Positions 43,064 through 51,552 of a stretch of DNA of 64,000 bases are shown piece by piece (positions within the stretch are counted from its first letter, which is position 1; each line of letters starts with the position of its first letter). A program made the translations under genes and the position numbers. Below the pieces are notes generated by a model. It worked only from the letters and a program-made list of their open reading frames with translations. It did no database searches and was not told the DNA's origin. Source of the stretch: an uncultured Eubacteriales bacterium (GTDB lineage: Bacteria > Bacillota > Clostridia > Oscillospirales > Acutalibacteraceae); NCBI GenBank assembly GCA_900314355.1, contig OMUY01000016.1:62001-126000 (forward strand). The letters run 5' to 3'.

Positions 43064-43984
43064 GTGAAAAAAACAAACCTTTCCAAAATCTTATCCGTAT
43101 TTCTTTCGGTTCTTATGATGTCCGGAGTTCTCTGCCTTTTTTCATTTGCGTCTGATGACAGCGTAACCGTTTATTTCAGCGCCGTCGATCAGTCCTCTTC
43201 ATATGAAAACGGAGTGATAATGGCGGAAAAGGAAATAACCGTAAGCAAGGGCGACGCCGTAAAGTACGGTTATAAAAACGCCGCTTCGGATCACAACGGA
43301 AACGAAGTAGACTACGTAACGGCTCTTGACGCGATAGCCGACGCGAGCTACCTTGTATACGGAAGCGAGGACGGAGTTAAAAATTCCCTCACCGTTTCTT
43401 CCGGCTACATGTCAAAGGCTTTTTCAAGTTTCGGCCCGTGGATGATAACCGTTAACGGCTCTATGCCCCACGACGATATTCTTCTTTCATGGGGATATAC
43501 AGGCTATTCTGTAGACGAAATGGAAATTAAAAACGGAGATCATATAAATCTCAGCGTCTATTACGATAAGACAGGATATTCGGATTATATTACGTCGGTC
43601 GAAGCTCCGGAAAATGTCAAGGCCGGCGATGGTTTCAAGGTCAAAGTGACGGGTTATTCAAGCTATGTCGCGATGTCGGGAGACGATGCGGTCAAGTCGG
43701 CTACTTATCCTGTCGACGGCGTCGAGATTTACAAAATTACAGACGGAAAATCAGCCCTTCTCGGCAAAACGGACTCAAACGGCGAGCTGACTGTTAAAAC
43801 AAGCAAAAAGGACACAGAAAACTACATAATTATGGCGAAGGGATCCTCATCCGCGACGGCTGACGGTTCATCGGCTGCTGTATCAAATTCATTTGCTGAG
43901 GTTAATATCAAGCTCTCGTTTATAGGACATATAATTAAGTTTTTCAAAACTATAGCGGATTTTTTCGCGAAGCTTTTTAAATAA
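43064..43984 (+). CDS. Secreted DUF4430 (transcobalamin-like) protein with amphipathic C-terminal tail
   Basis: A 306-residue exported protein starting at GTG 43064 behind GAGGTG. The signal peptide (KKTNLSKILSVFLSVLMMSG then VLCLFSFAS) is followed by a DUF4430 domain (about 30-175), where DAIADASYLVYG, SKAFSSFGPWMITVNG and KNGDHINLSVYYDK match the pattern of the beta domain of intrinsic factor/transcobalamin. A second beta domain (about 180-280) and a C-terminal amphipathic segment (IGHIIKFFKTIADFFAKLFK) follow. With the riboswitch and ECF transporter it is best read as a corrinoid-capturing surface protein (inference). Longer upstream starts overlap the terminator and are rejected. Confidence 0.82.
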   Translation: MKKTNLSKILSVFLSVLMMSGVLCLFSFASDDSVTVYFSAVDQSSSYENGVIMAEKEITVSKGDAVKYGYKNAASDHNGNEVDYVTALDAIADASYLVYGSEDGVKNSLTVSSGYMSKAFSSFGPWMITVNGSMPHDDILLSWGYTGYSVDEMEIKNGDHINLSVYYDKTGYSDYITSVEAPENVKAGDGFKVKVTGYSSYVAMSGDDAVKSATYPVDGVEIYKITDGKSALLGKTDSNGELTVKTSKKDTENYIIMAKGSSSATADGSSAAVSNSFAEVNIKLSFIGHIIKFFKTIADFFAKLFK

Positions 43985-43987
43985 TTG

Positions 43988-45253
43988 ATGAATACCTCTT
44001 TTTCGAAACGTTTTGTTTCAATTTTCTTTGCTGTCATCCTTGCACTGTCTGCATTTATATCCGTGCAGGCGGCGGAAGCGTCTGTTTCAAAAAAATTCGG
44101 GACGTCTTACGCGGACGCCCCGTCTGTCCCCGAGGTAACCGAGGACAATATCTATTTAATACAAAAACAATATCTTTTAAAGCTTGACAAAAACCTTGAG
44201 GAAACAGCCGAGCCAAAGGCGGAGCTTTCCGCCAGCGCGGGCTACGGACTCGTATCTCCCACTTTTTCCGACGGCTTGGTATTCTGTCCCTTAAATAAAG
44301 GATATGTGGACTGCGTAGACAGCGGAACCATGAAAAAGCTATGGAGTTATAAAGACGATTCGTCGGGTCAGTCAAATACGAAAATTTCCGTTTCGGACGG
44401 AAAAGTATACGCGTCGTTCTGGTATTCCGAGACAGATACAGGCGCATTTGTATGCCTCGACGAGTATACGGGAAAACTTATTTTCAGAATAGAAAACGCC
44501 GGCGGCTTTTATATGGCGGGACCTGCCTTTTGCGGAGATTACGTCATTTTCGGCTCCGACAACGGTTCATACGAAGACGACGCCGAGTCGAAAATATACG
44601 CCGCAGATAAAAATACAGGAAAAATATCTTCTTTTGTTACGGTAAAAGGCGACGTCCGCGCATCGGTTGTCCCGGACTTTTTAGGCGGAAAATTTTTCGC
44701 GGTGTCAAAGGCCGGCTATCTGTATTCGTTTTCTTTTTCGGACGGAAAAATTTGCGATTTGAAGGAAAGAAAGCTTTCGGGTCAGTCAACTTGCGTTCCC
44801 GAAATCATCGGCTCGTATGTCGCAGTCGGAGTAAAAGGCGAAAATATCAATTCCGGAAAAGTCGAAATATTTGACGAAGAAACTTTAAACCCCGTAAAGA
44901 CAATAGACGTACCGGGATATCCTCAATCGGGATTTGCGGAGATATTAAAAGATGATTCGGCAATCAGCCTTATTTTCGCCGTAAATTCAAGATTGGGAAA
45001 TCTTTATAAAATAGATTATTCCGGCGGCGAATTTTCGGATTCAGGACTTTATTTTTCCGCTCCCGAAAACGGGTTTACCGTTTGTCCTGTAATATGCGAC
45101 GACAAAGGCTTTATTTATTACAAAAACGATTCCGAATATATATACAAAATAAAAGCGCAGCCTGATTTTTCCGGTATTTCAAAGCTAATAAAAGAAATTT
45201 TTTCGTCCGTCGGAAAAATTCTGTCTTTATTTCATTCACTTTATTTTCTATGA
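43988..45253 (+). CDS. Secreted PQQ-like beta-propeller repeat protein
   Basis: A 421-residue exported protein with signal peptide (KRFVSIFFAVILALSAFISV, cleavage after QAAEA region) and repeated propeller blades typical of PQQ-like repeats: GLVFCPLNKGYVDCVDSGT, KVYASFWYSETDTGAFVCLD, YVIFGSDNGSYED and KIYAADKNTGKISSF. No PQQ-binding enzyme motif is evident, so it is likely a binding or scaffold module. The C-terminus ends in an amphipathic hydrophobic stretch (ISKLIKEIFSSVGKILSLF), like the preceding protein. The start is ATG 43988, 3 nt after the upstream stop; it overlaps ecfT by 4 nt. Confidence 0.8.
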   Translation: MNTSFSKRFVSIFFAVILALSAFISVQAAEASVSKKFGTSYADAPSVPEVTEDNIYLIQKQYLLKLDKNLEETAEPKAELSASAGYGLVSPTFSDGLVFCPLNKGYVDCVDSGTMKKLWSYKDDSSGQSNTKISVSDGKVYASFWYSETDTGAFVCLDEYTGKLIFRIENAGGFYMAGPAFCGDYVIFGSDNGSYEDDAESKIYAADKNTGKISSFVTVKGDVRASVVPDFLGGKFFAVSKAGYLYSFSFSDGKICDLKERKLSGQSTCVPEIIGSYVAVGVKGENINSGKVEIFDEETLNPVKTIDVPGYPQSGFAEILKDDSAISLIFAVNSRLGNLYKIDYSGGEFSDSGLYFSAPENGFTVCPVICDDKGFIYYKNDSEYIYKIKAQPDFSGISKLIKEIFSSVGKILSLFHSLYFL

Positions 45254-46143
45254 AACGTTTTTCCGATACTTATCCGCCGGTTGCGATAATTTATTATGTT
45301 TTCGTTCTCGTTTTCTCGCTTTCGGCGAAACACCCCGTATACCTCGCGATTTCTGCCGTATGCTCGCTTGCGTGCGACATATCGTATAAGGGAATTGACG
45401 TTTTAAAGACTTTTGTTAAAATCTGCCTTCCAGCCGTCGTCGTAATAACTTTGCTGAACGGTTTTACATCCCACTGGGGCGAGACTGTTTTATTTAAAAT
45501 GAAAGGCGGCAACAATATCTGCCTTGAGCCTTTTATATACGGGTTTGTCACGGGGATTGACGTCTCCGCGGTCATATTAATATTTGACTCTTTCAATTTC
45601 ATTTTCACATCCGACAAGCTTATTTTCGTCTTGGGTTCCAAAGCGAAAAATACAGGCGCTGCAGTCACCATGGCTTTAAGGGAAATTCCTTTAATCGGCA
45701 GGCGTTTCAGAGAGACGAGAGAGGCGCTTGCCGGAATAGGGGAATACGGCTCCGATGGCAGAAAGAAAAATTTTATGCTTTCCGCGTCTATTCTTGCGTC
45801 TATGATTTCAAGGACTGTCGAGGAAAGCGTAATAAGATCCGACTCAATGATTTCAAGGGGATGGGGACTTAAAAAATCCTCAAGATACGGTAAATTTATC
45901 TTTTCGTTTTCAGACAGGATAATTCTTTGTTTTTCCGTCGTTCTCGCTTTGATTACGGCAGCCGGACTTTTATCCGGATACGGCGAAGTAATTTACAACC
46001 CTTATTTTGAAATGCGTAAAACAGATGCGGTCTCCTTGATTTTTTTCATTTGTTATTTTCTGCTGCTTACTGTTCCGCTTATTTTTAATTTAAGCGAAGT
46101 TGTAAAATACAAAAAATTCGATAAAATTTCAAATTGTCAATAA
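45250..46143 (+). CDS. ECF transporter transmembrane component EcfT
   Basis: A 297-residue membrane protein with five to six hydrophobic segments. The coupling-helix motifs of EcfT are visible: ALREIPLIGRRFRETREAL (first cytosolic helix) and SDSMISRGWG, which corresponds to the x-R-G motif that contacts the ATPases. It should form the scaffold between the fused ATPase and the S component encoded next. It starts 4 nt before the end of the propeller gene, in the B12-riboswitch operon. Confidence 0.87.
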   Translation: MKRFSDTYPPVAIIYYVFVLVFSLSAKHPVYLAISAVCSLACDISYKGIDVLKTFVKICLPAVVVITLLNGFTSHWGETVLFKMKGGNNICLEPFIYGFVTGIDVSAVILIFDSFNFIFTSDKLIFVLGSKAKNTGAAVTMALREIPLIGRRFRETREALAGIGEYGSDGRKKNFMLSASILASMISRTVEESVIRSDSMISRGWGLKKSSRYGKFIFSFSDRIILCFSVVLALITAAGLLSGYGEVIYNPYFEMRKTDAVSLIFFICYFLLLTVPLIFNLSEVVKYKKFDKISNCQ

Positions 46144-46164
46144 ATATTTTATAACTAATAAAAA

Positions 46165-47766
46165 TTGGAAAAATATAATATCAGTATAGATTCGTTTAAA
46201 TATGCGTTGTCGGAAAAAGAAGCGCTTAATAATATTTCTCTCTCTGTAAAAGAGGGAGAATTTGTGATTATAGCCGGGCTCAGCGGCTCGTCAAAGACGA
46301 CGCTTATAAGGATGCTCAAAACTTCGATTTCTCCCAAAGGTGAATTTTCGGGAAAAATAGAATTCGAGGGCAGAAATTTAAATACTGTCCCTTTCAGAGA
46401 GCAGACAGAAAAAATCGGATACGTAAATCAGTTTCCCGATGCGCAGTCAGTCTCCGATTCAGTATGGCACGAGATATCTTTCGGGTGTGAAAATTTAGGC
46501 TTTCCGCCTCAAAAAATCAGAATGATGTGCGGCGAAACATGCGCTCAACTCGGCATTTCGGATCTTTGGAACAGAAAAACCGACACGCTTTCCGGGGGAG
46601 AAAAACAGCTCGTAAACCTCGCCGCCGTTATCGCAATGGCGCCGAATACTCTTCTGCTCGACGAACCGTGTTCAAATCTTGACCCTTCGTCTTCTGAAAA
46701 ATTTTATGACGCCGTAGACAAACTTAATAAAGAACAGGGGATAACGGTAATTTTATCGGAACACAATCCGGAGTATCCTCTGCGGTTTGCGGACAGAATA
46801 ATTTTTCTCGACTCCGGAAAGATATCGGGAGAAGCAAAACCGCAAAATATCATGTCAACAGAAGACAAAACAGGGTTTATTAAAGCCGTCGCGCCGGACT
46901 CGATGAAAATATTAAATCCGTTTTTATCGGGAGAACTGCCGCTTACCGTCAGGGACGCCGAAAACGACATCGAAAAATTATTAAGCGAAAATAAAATTTC
47001 CGTTTCAAAGTCGTGTTTTCCAAAACCCGAAAATGACAGCGGACAAAAAAAAGAATATGCCATAAAATTGAAAGACGTATCATTCAGGTACGAAAAAAAA
47101 GGCTGCAATATAATCGAGAATACGACATTATCTGTTAAAAAAGGAAAAATAACCGCTTTGGTCGGCGCTAACGGCTCGGGAAAATCCACGCTTTTGAAAC
47201 TCTGCGCTAAAGTTTACAAGCCGCAGAGCGGAAAACTGACTGTCAACGGAAAAACCGCGCTTCTGCCGCAGGAGCCTCTGAGTCTGTTTTTTAAGCAGAC
47301 AATAGAGGATAATTTAAAAATTTCCGCCGATGAAAAAGAAGTATACGAAATATCAGAGAAGTTCGGGATTAAAAATATTCTTTCTTCAAATCCGTTCGAC
47401 GTGTCCGGCGGAGAAATTCAGCGTGCGGCGGCGGCGAAAACATTCCTCGCGAAGCCTGATATTCTTATTCTCGACGAACCGACAAAGGGAATGGACAAGT
47501 TGTTTGTCTCTGATTTTGAAAAGATTCTCAGAGATTTCACAGACTCCGGCAGGACTGTTCTTTTAGTAACTCACGATATGAAATTTCTTTCCGAGACTGC
47601 CGATGAAATCTGCTTTTTCTTCGACAAAAATGTTTCCGGCTTGCTCGGCGCAAGAGAATTTCTGTACGAAAGCAGATTTTTCACTACCGACGCCTGCAAA
47701 ATTATGAGAAAATATAACGACGCCGTAACGGCTGATGAGGCTTTGAAAAAAATAACGAAGATATAA
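46165..47766 (+). CDS. ECF-type ATPase with two fused ABC domains (EcfA-EcfA')
   Basis: A 533-residue cytosolic protein with two ABC ATPase domains. Domain 1 (about 1-240): GLSGSSKTTLIRML, LSGGEKQLVNLAAV, LLLDEPCSNLDP, EHN switch. Domain 2 (about 290-510): GANGSGKSTLLKLC, VSGGEIQRAAAAK, LILDEPTKGMDK and THDMKF switch. The first Walker A has Ser where the Gly before the Lys is normally found (GLSGSSK instead of GxxGxGK); the second is canonical. The start is TTG 46165 without a good ribosome site, 21 nt after ecfT. It drives uptake with the T and S components. Confidence 0.92.
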   Translation: MEKYNISIDSFKYALSEKEALNNISLSVKEGEFVIIAGLSGSSKTTLIRMLKTSISPKGEFSGKIEFEGRNLNTVPFREQTEKIGYVNQFPDAQSVSDSVWHEISFGCENLGFPPQKIRMMCGETCAQLGISDLWNRKTDTLSGGEKQLVNLAAVIAMAPNTLLLDEPCSNLDPSSSEKFYDAVDKLNKEQGITVILSEHNPEYPLRFADRIIFLDSGKISGEAKPQNIMSTEDKTGFIKAVAPDSMKILNPFLSGELPLTVRDAENDIEKLLSENKISVSKSCFPKPENDSGQKKEYAIKLKDVSFRYEKKGCNIIENTTLSVKKGKITALVGANGSGKSTLLKLCAKVYKPQSGKLTVNGKTALLPQEPLSLFFKQTIEDNLKISADEKEVYEISEKFGIKNILSSNPFDVSGGEIQRAAAAKTFLAKPDILILDEPTKGMDKLFVSDFEKILRDFTDSGRTVLLVTHDMKFLSETADEICFFFDKNVSGLLGAREFLYESRFFTTDACKIMRKYNDAVTADEALKKITKI

Positions 47767-47837
47767 ACTGTCCGCCGGATTAGTTTTTCTGATAAGCATT
47801 ATTGAAAATATATCGACAGGTTTGAATTTTTGGTAAA

Positions 47838-48554
47838 ATGGTAAAAGACAGAAAGATAATCAAAACCGCAATTATTTACCTGATAGTTTTCGCCGTGTGT
47901 CCGGCGCTTGTTCTGATGTCGTATTTCCTTTTCGGAAATGACAAAATATATCTCTTCGCCTCTGTTTTATCTGTTATCGCGGTGCTTCCCGTTTTCATCA
48001 GGTTTGAAAAAAAGCAGAACGCTTCAAGAGAAGTGTCCGCCACGGCCGCGCTTACTGCGGCGGCGGTAGCGTCAAGGGCGGCGTTTTATTTTCTTCCTCA
48101 GGTTAAACCGATAGGAGCGGTTTGTATAATTGCCGCCGTTTCTTTCGGAGCGGAAGAGGGTTTTTTGGTCGGCGCGCTGTCGATGTTCCTTTCAAATTTT
48201 ATATTCGGTCAGGGCTCGTGGACGCCTTTTCAGATGCTCGGCATGGGTCTTACGTGTTTTATATGCGGTCTTATCGCTAAATCTGAAAGCCTTAAAAGAA
48301 GGAGAATTATATTTCCGTTTATACTTTCACTCGTTCAGTTTATTGTCTACGGTTTTACAGTTGATACCGACACGGCTCTTTACATATCGTCTCCATCTTT
48401 TGAAACGGTATTCTCGGTATATCTCGCCGGCGCTCCGTTCAACCTGATATTTGCCGCAACTACATTCGCCGTACTCGTTCTGATTTTAAAGCCTGTTTCA
48501 GAAAGGCTTGACAGATTGAAAAAGAAATACGGAATATTTGAGGAGAAAAATTAA
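47838..48554 (+). CDS. ECF transporter S component (corrinoid-type, inferred)
   Basis: A 238-residue membrane protein with six predicted transmembrane helices. The segment FGAEEGFLVGALSMFLSNFI followed by GQGSWTPFQMLGMGLTCFIC is characteristic of ECF S components (DUF6580/CbrT-like group), which bind the vitamin in the membrane. The substrate, cobalamin or a corrinoid precursor, follows from the riboswitch rather than from this sequence. It lies 72 nt after the ATPase and 2 nt before the lipoprotein gene. A TGGTAAAAT element overlaps its start. Confidence 0.84.
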   Translation: MVKDRKIIKTAIIYLIVFAVCPALVLMSYFLFGNDKIYLFASVLSVIAVLPVFIRFEKKQNASREVSATAALTAAAVASRAAFYFLPQVKPIGAVCIIAAVSFGAEEGFLVGALSMFLSNFIFGQGSWTPFQMLGMGLTCFICGLIAKSESLKRRRIIFPFILSLVQFIVYGFTVDTDTALYISSPSFETVFSVYLAGAPFNLIFAATTFAVLVLILKPVSERLDRLKKKYGIFEEKN

Positions 48555-48556
48555 AT

Positions 48557-49273
48557 ATGAAAAAATCGATTGCTGTATTTGCGATATTGTTGATATTCTG
48601 TTTTTCTTTTTTTTCGTGCGGAAAAAGGTCCGAAGATTATTCAACCGAAGTATATTCGGAAGAAGAAAGTTCTGCCGAAATTTTCTCATTTCGGGAAAAT
48701 AAAGAAAAAGAAACGTCAACAGCCGAAGAAAATGATTGTTCCAGACCGTCGGAAAAAAATAAAGACGAAAATAATAATCTGTTATCCGAAAAGACGACAG
48801 CGAAAAAAGAGGCGGAGCGTCATTCAGCGAAAAAATCCGTTTCAAATTGTGAAGCCGAAACGGTTAAGACAACGGAGAAAAAAAATGACGAGGTTACTGT
48901 TTCAATCAACTGTTCGACGATTTTAAACAATATGGACTCTCTTAAACACGGCAAAGAAAATTATGTTCCCGCGGACGGGTATATTCTTCCGGATACAAAA
49001 ATACAAATTGAAAAAGGCGATACGGTTTTCGATGTTCTTCAAAAAGCGTGCGATAAATATTCTATACAGCTTGAATATACTTATTCTTCGGTCTATTCAA
49101 CCGAATATATCGAGGGAATAGGCCAGCTCTACGAATTTGACTGCGGTTCATCGTCGGGCTGGATGTTCAAAGTAAACGGCAAAGTTTCCGAGTTGGGCGC
49201 GTCGTCGGTCAAATTGAAATCGGGAGACAAAGTCGAATGGGTTTACACGTGCGACATGGGAAATGATATTTAA
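48557..49273 (+). CDS. DUF4430 lipoprotein (transcobalamin-like)
   Basis: A 238-residue lipoprotein. The signal peptide ends in a lipobox-like FSFFSCGK with Cys21 as the lipidation site. A long hydrophilic Lys/Glu/Ser/Thr-rich linker (about 25-110) acts as a spacer, and a C-terminal DUF4430 domain (about 112-235) contains KGDTVFDVLQKACDKY, EGIGQLYEFDCGSSSGW and MFKVNGKVSELG. It probably presents a corrinoid-binding domain on the outer face of the membrane next to the ECF transporter; this is inferred from the operon. Confidence 0.88.
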   Translation: MKKSIAVFAILLIFCFSFFSCGKRSEDYSTEVYSEEESSAEIFSFRENKEKETSTAEENDCSRPSEKNKDENNNLLSEKTTAKKEAERHSAKKSVSNCEAETVKTTEKKNDEVTVSINCSTILNNMDSLKHGKENYVPADGYILPDTKIQIEKGDTVFDVLQKACDKYSIQLEYTYSSVYSTEYIEGIGQLYEFDCGSSSGWMFKVNGKVSELGASSVKLKSGDKVEWVYTCDMGNDI

Positions 49274-49303
49274 AACATCAATCAGATTAAATATAACAGA
49301 AGA

Positions 49304-49334
49304 CCCCCGGAAAAAATTCCGGGGATCTCCTTTT
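49304..49334 (+). terminator. Terminator of the corrinoid-uptake operon
   Basis: Stem CCCCCGG / CCGGGG (49304-49310 and 49319-49324) with loop AAAAAATT and a T-rich tail ATCTCCTTTT, about 30 nt after the last stop. Confidence 0.8.
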
Positions 49335-49405
49335 GGTGTGTAAAAAATAGAAGAAATCAAAAGTTATAATATAAAGAAAAACATGAAATCAATATTTGAA
49401 AATTT

Positions 49406-49636
49406 TTATTTGCACTGCTCGATTTTTATATTTTTCAGCTCGTAGCCGGTGGAGTCTATTGCGCTTTTCAAAAGGTTTTCGTCGGGTTTTTCTTCCGAAA
49501 TGAATTTTGCCGTTTTCTTGTGTCTGTCGGCTTTGACTTTTTTCGCTTTCGGATAAATTTTTCTGATGGCGTCCTGAATATGAGCCTCGCACATAGAACA
49601 CATCATACCCTCAATTTCAAGCTCTGTTTTGTACAT
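49406..49636 (-). CDS. Heavy-metal-associated (HMA) domain protein, CopZ-like
   Basis: A 76-residue protein with the ferredoxin-like HMA fold; IEGMMCSMCEAHIQDAI carries the metal-binding GMxCxxC motif. Such proteins are copper chaperones or, less often, carriers of other soft metals. The start is ATG 49636, 7 nt after GGGAGAC; the longer frame beginning TTG 49669 is less likely. It is transcribed alone from a promoter whose start region is covered by a perfect TGTTAGC/GCTAACA palindrome, so metal-responsive control is likely. A trailing QCK at the C-terminus adds another Cys. Confidence 0.9.
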   Translation of the reverse strand: MYKTELEIEGMMCSMCEAHIQDAIRKIYPKAKKVKADRHKKTAKFISEEKPDENLLKSAIDSTGYELKNIKIEQCK

Positions 49637-49687
49637 CGTTTTGTCTCCCAAATTAAATTTTTCAATCAAAAATTCAATTAATATGTT

Positions 49688-49747
49688 TGTTAGCCTCCGC
49701 TAACATCTATATAATACACTTTTTATTTTGAGTTGTCAACTGCTAAC
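49688..49747 (-). promoter_or_regulatory. Promoter and candidate metal-responsive operator of the HMA gene
   Basis: On the minus strand: TTGACA (49739-49734), 17-bp spacer, TATTAT (49716-49711). The perfect palindrome TGTTAGC-N4-GCTAACA (49688-49705) covers the transcription start and includes GGAG in its loop; a third half site GCTAAC (49742-49747) adjoins the -35. The TTAGC/GCTAA half sites resemble operators of DtxR/MntR-type metal repressors, but the protein is not identified in this window. Confidence 0.72.
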
Positions 49748-49825
49748 TGATTAATTTTTCTGATATTTTTCAAGTTTTTTTGATTTATTTACGTCTACTG
49801 ATAATATAATGCCTATTAACATTAA

Positions 49826-49854
49826 TTGACAAATATATGTATTTTTAGTATAAT
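49826..49854 (+). promoter_or_regulatory. Promoter of the TM1266-hydF-nitrogenase-like operon
   Basis: TTGACA (49826-49831), 17-bp spacer, TATAAT (49849-49854): full consensus, 32 nt before the first start codon. It is the only strong promoter I find for the next 11 genes. Confidence 0.93.
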
Positions 49855-49886
49855 AAAAACAATCAATAAAAAGAGGGTCGTTTTAA

Positions 49887-50123
49887 TTGGAGACAAAAGT
49901 TGCCGTTGTGGCTATCATAGCTCACGGAAATGACAAATCGGGAGAGATCAACTCTGTTTTGCACGAGTATTCCGAATATATCATAGGCAGAATGGGAATA
50001 CCGTATGAGAAAAAGGGCGTAAATATCATCTGCATAGCGGTTGACGCTCCGCAGGACAAGATAAATTCTCTCGCCGGAAAAATAGGCAGAATAGATTCGG
50101 TTACCGCCAAAACCGTATATTGA
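49887..50123 (+). CDS. TM1266-family ACT-domain protein (iron-only hydrogenase system regulator)
   Basis: A 78-residue ACT-fold protein. VAVVAIIAHGNDKSGEINSV, then IIGRMGIPYEKKGVNII and the C-terminal AGKIGRIDSVTAKTVY match the TM1266 family, which is repeatedly found next to [FeFe]-hydrogenase maturation genes; the molecular role is not established. The start is TTG 49887, 10 nt after AGAGGG. It is separated from hydF by 215 nt that hold a large potential hairpin (GAAACCG 50244-50250 with CGGTTTC 50298-50304). Confidence 0.9.
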   Translation: METKVAVVAIIAHGNDKSGEINSVLHEYSEYIIGRMGIPYEKKGVNIICIAVDAPQDKINSLAGKIGRIDSVTAKTVY

Positions 50124-50338
50124 TATTGAATTTATATATCGTTTTTATATTAGGACTTAAATTTTTTCGGACTGGGTTTGTATTTTAGTCTTCTGTTTAA
50201 TTTATTTTTGGTTTTCTGACATAAAAATTTTATTGATATGAAAGAAACCGATGTTAAAAGATTTTTTCAAAATTATTTTTGAATTTAATATTTTGCACGG
50301 TTTCTTAAAAAATTTTTTTGAGAGGTCGTGTATTTTTT

Positions 50339-51541
50339 ATGGGATTAAACGATACGCCGTCAGGCGACAGAACTCACATTGGCTTTTTCGGACTCAGAAA
50401 CGCCGGCAAGTCAAGTCTTGTAAACGCTTTTACTTCGCAGGAATTATCGGTTGTCTCCGATATTAAGGGAACTACGACAGACCCTGTCCAAAAATCCATG
50501 GAGCTTCTGCCTCTCGGACCTGTCGTAATAATAGACACTCCAGGATATGACGACGAGGGTTCTCTCGGAGAAAAAAGAGTTCACGCCGCGAAAAGAATAC
50601 TCAACAGAACCGACATCGCGGTGCTTGTTACAGACGCTGCATCGCCTTTAACGCATCTTGAAAAAGAGCTTATTTCAATTTTTGAGGAAAAAGAAATAGC
50701 TTACGTAATCGCGGAAAATAAATCCGACCTTCTCGAAAAAATTCCTTCCGACGACGACAGGCACATATACGTTTCGGCTAAAAACAAGACGGGAATTGAA
50801 AAATTAAAAAACAAAGTCGCTTCTTTAATGAAAAATGAGCTTCTTTCAACAGACCTTCTCGCGGGGCTGGTCAAAAAAAACGAGACGGTAATTTTGGTAA
50901 CGCCTATAGACGACGCGGCTCCTAAAGGAAGGATGATTCTTCCCGAACAGATGGGAATAAGGGACGCGCTTGATTCGGACGCGATATGCGTAGTAGTAAA
51001 GGAGACGAATTTAAAGCAGGCGCTTGAACAGATACCAGGCGTATCGCTTGTCGTTACCGATTCTCAGGCATTTGAGATAGTGTCGTCATTAGTCCCCGAG
51101 AACATTCCGCTCACGTCTTTTTCCATATTAATGGCTAAATACAAAGGCTTTCTGGAAGGCGCCGTGGAAGGCGTTACGGCTATATCCGAACTTAAAGACG
51201 GAGACAATGTTCTTATTTCGGAAGGATGCACGCATCACAGACAGTGCGAGGATATAGGCACAGTTAAAATGCCCGGCTGGCTCACCGAAGCGAGCGGGGC
51301 CAAACTCAATTTCAGCTGGTCATCCGGAAGAGATTTCCCCGAGGATCTTTCAAAATACCGGCTTGTTGTTCACTGCGGAGGCTGTATGCTTCCGTCAAGA
51401 GAATTGACGTACAGAATGAAATGCGCTCACGACCAGGGCGTTCCTTTTACAAATTACGGTATATCAATAGCATATATGCACGGCATTTTAAAAAGAGCCT
51501 TATCGGTATTTCCGGAACTTGCGTCTAAGATAAAAGACTGA
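50339..51541 (+). CDS. hydF: [FeFe]-hydrogenase H-cluster maturation GTPase HydF
   Basis: A 400-residue HydF. The N-terminal Era-like GTPase domain (about 1-165) has GLRNAGKSSLVNAF (G1), DTPGYDDEG (G3) and ENKSD (G4). A dimerisation domain follows, and the C-terminal cluster domain has CTHHRQCEDIG and HCGGCMLPSREL, the CxH...HCxxC ligands of the [4Fe-4S] cluster that carries the 2Fe precursor. The start is ATG 50339; a longer frame from TTG 50318 is less likely. HydE and HydG are not in the window. It lies just upstream of the nitrogenase-like genes. Confidence 0.96.
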   Translation: MGLNDTPSGDRTHIGFFGLRNAGKSSLVNAFTSQELSVVSDIKGTTTDPVQKSMELLPLGPVVIIDTPGYDDEGSLGEKRVHAAKRILNRTDIAVLVTDAASPLTHLEKELISIFEEKEIAYVIAENKSDLLEKIPSDDDRHIYVSAKNKTGIEKLKNKVASLMKNELLSTDLLAGLVKKNETVILVTPIDDAAPKGRMILPEQMGIRDALDSDAICVVVKETNLKQALEQIPGVSLVVTDSQAFEIVSSLVPENIPLTSFSILMAKYKGFLEGAVEGVTAISELKDGDNVLISEGCTHHRQCEDIGTVKMPGWLTEASGAKLNFSWSSGRDFPEDLSKYRLVVHCGGCMLPSRELTYRMKCAHDQGVPFTNYGISIAYMHGILKRALSVFPELASKIKD

Positions 51542-51552
51542 AAACATATTAA

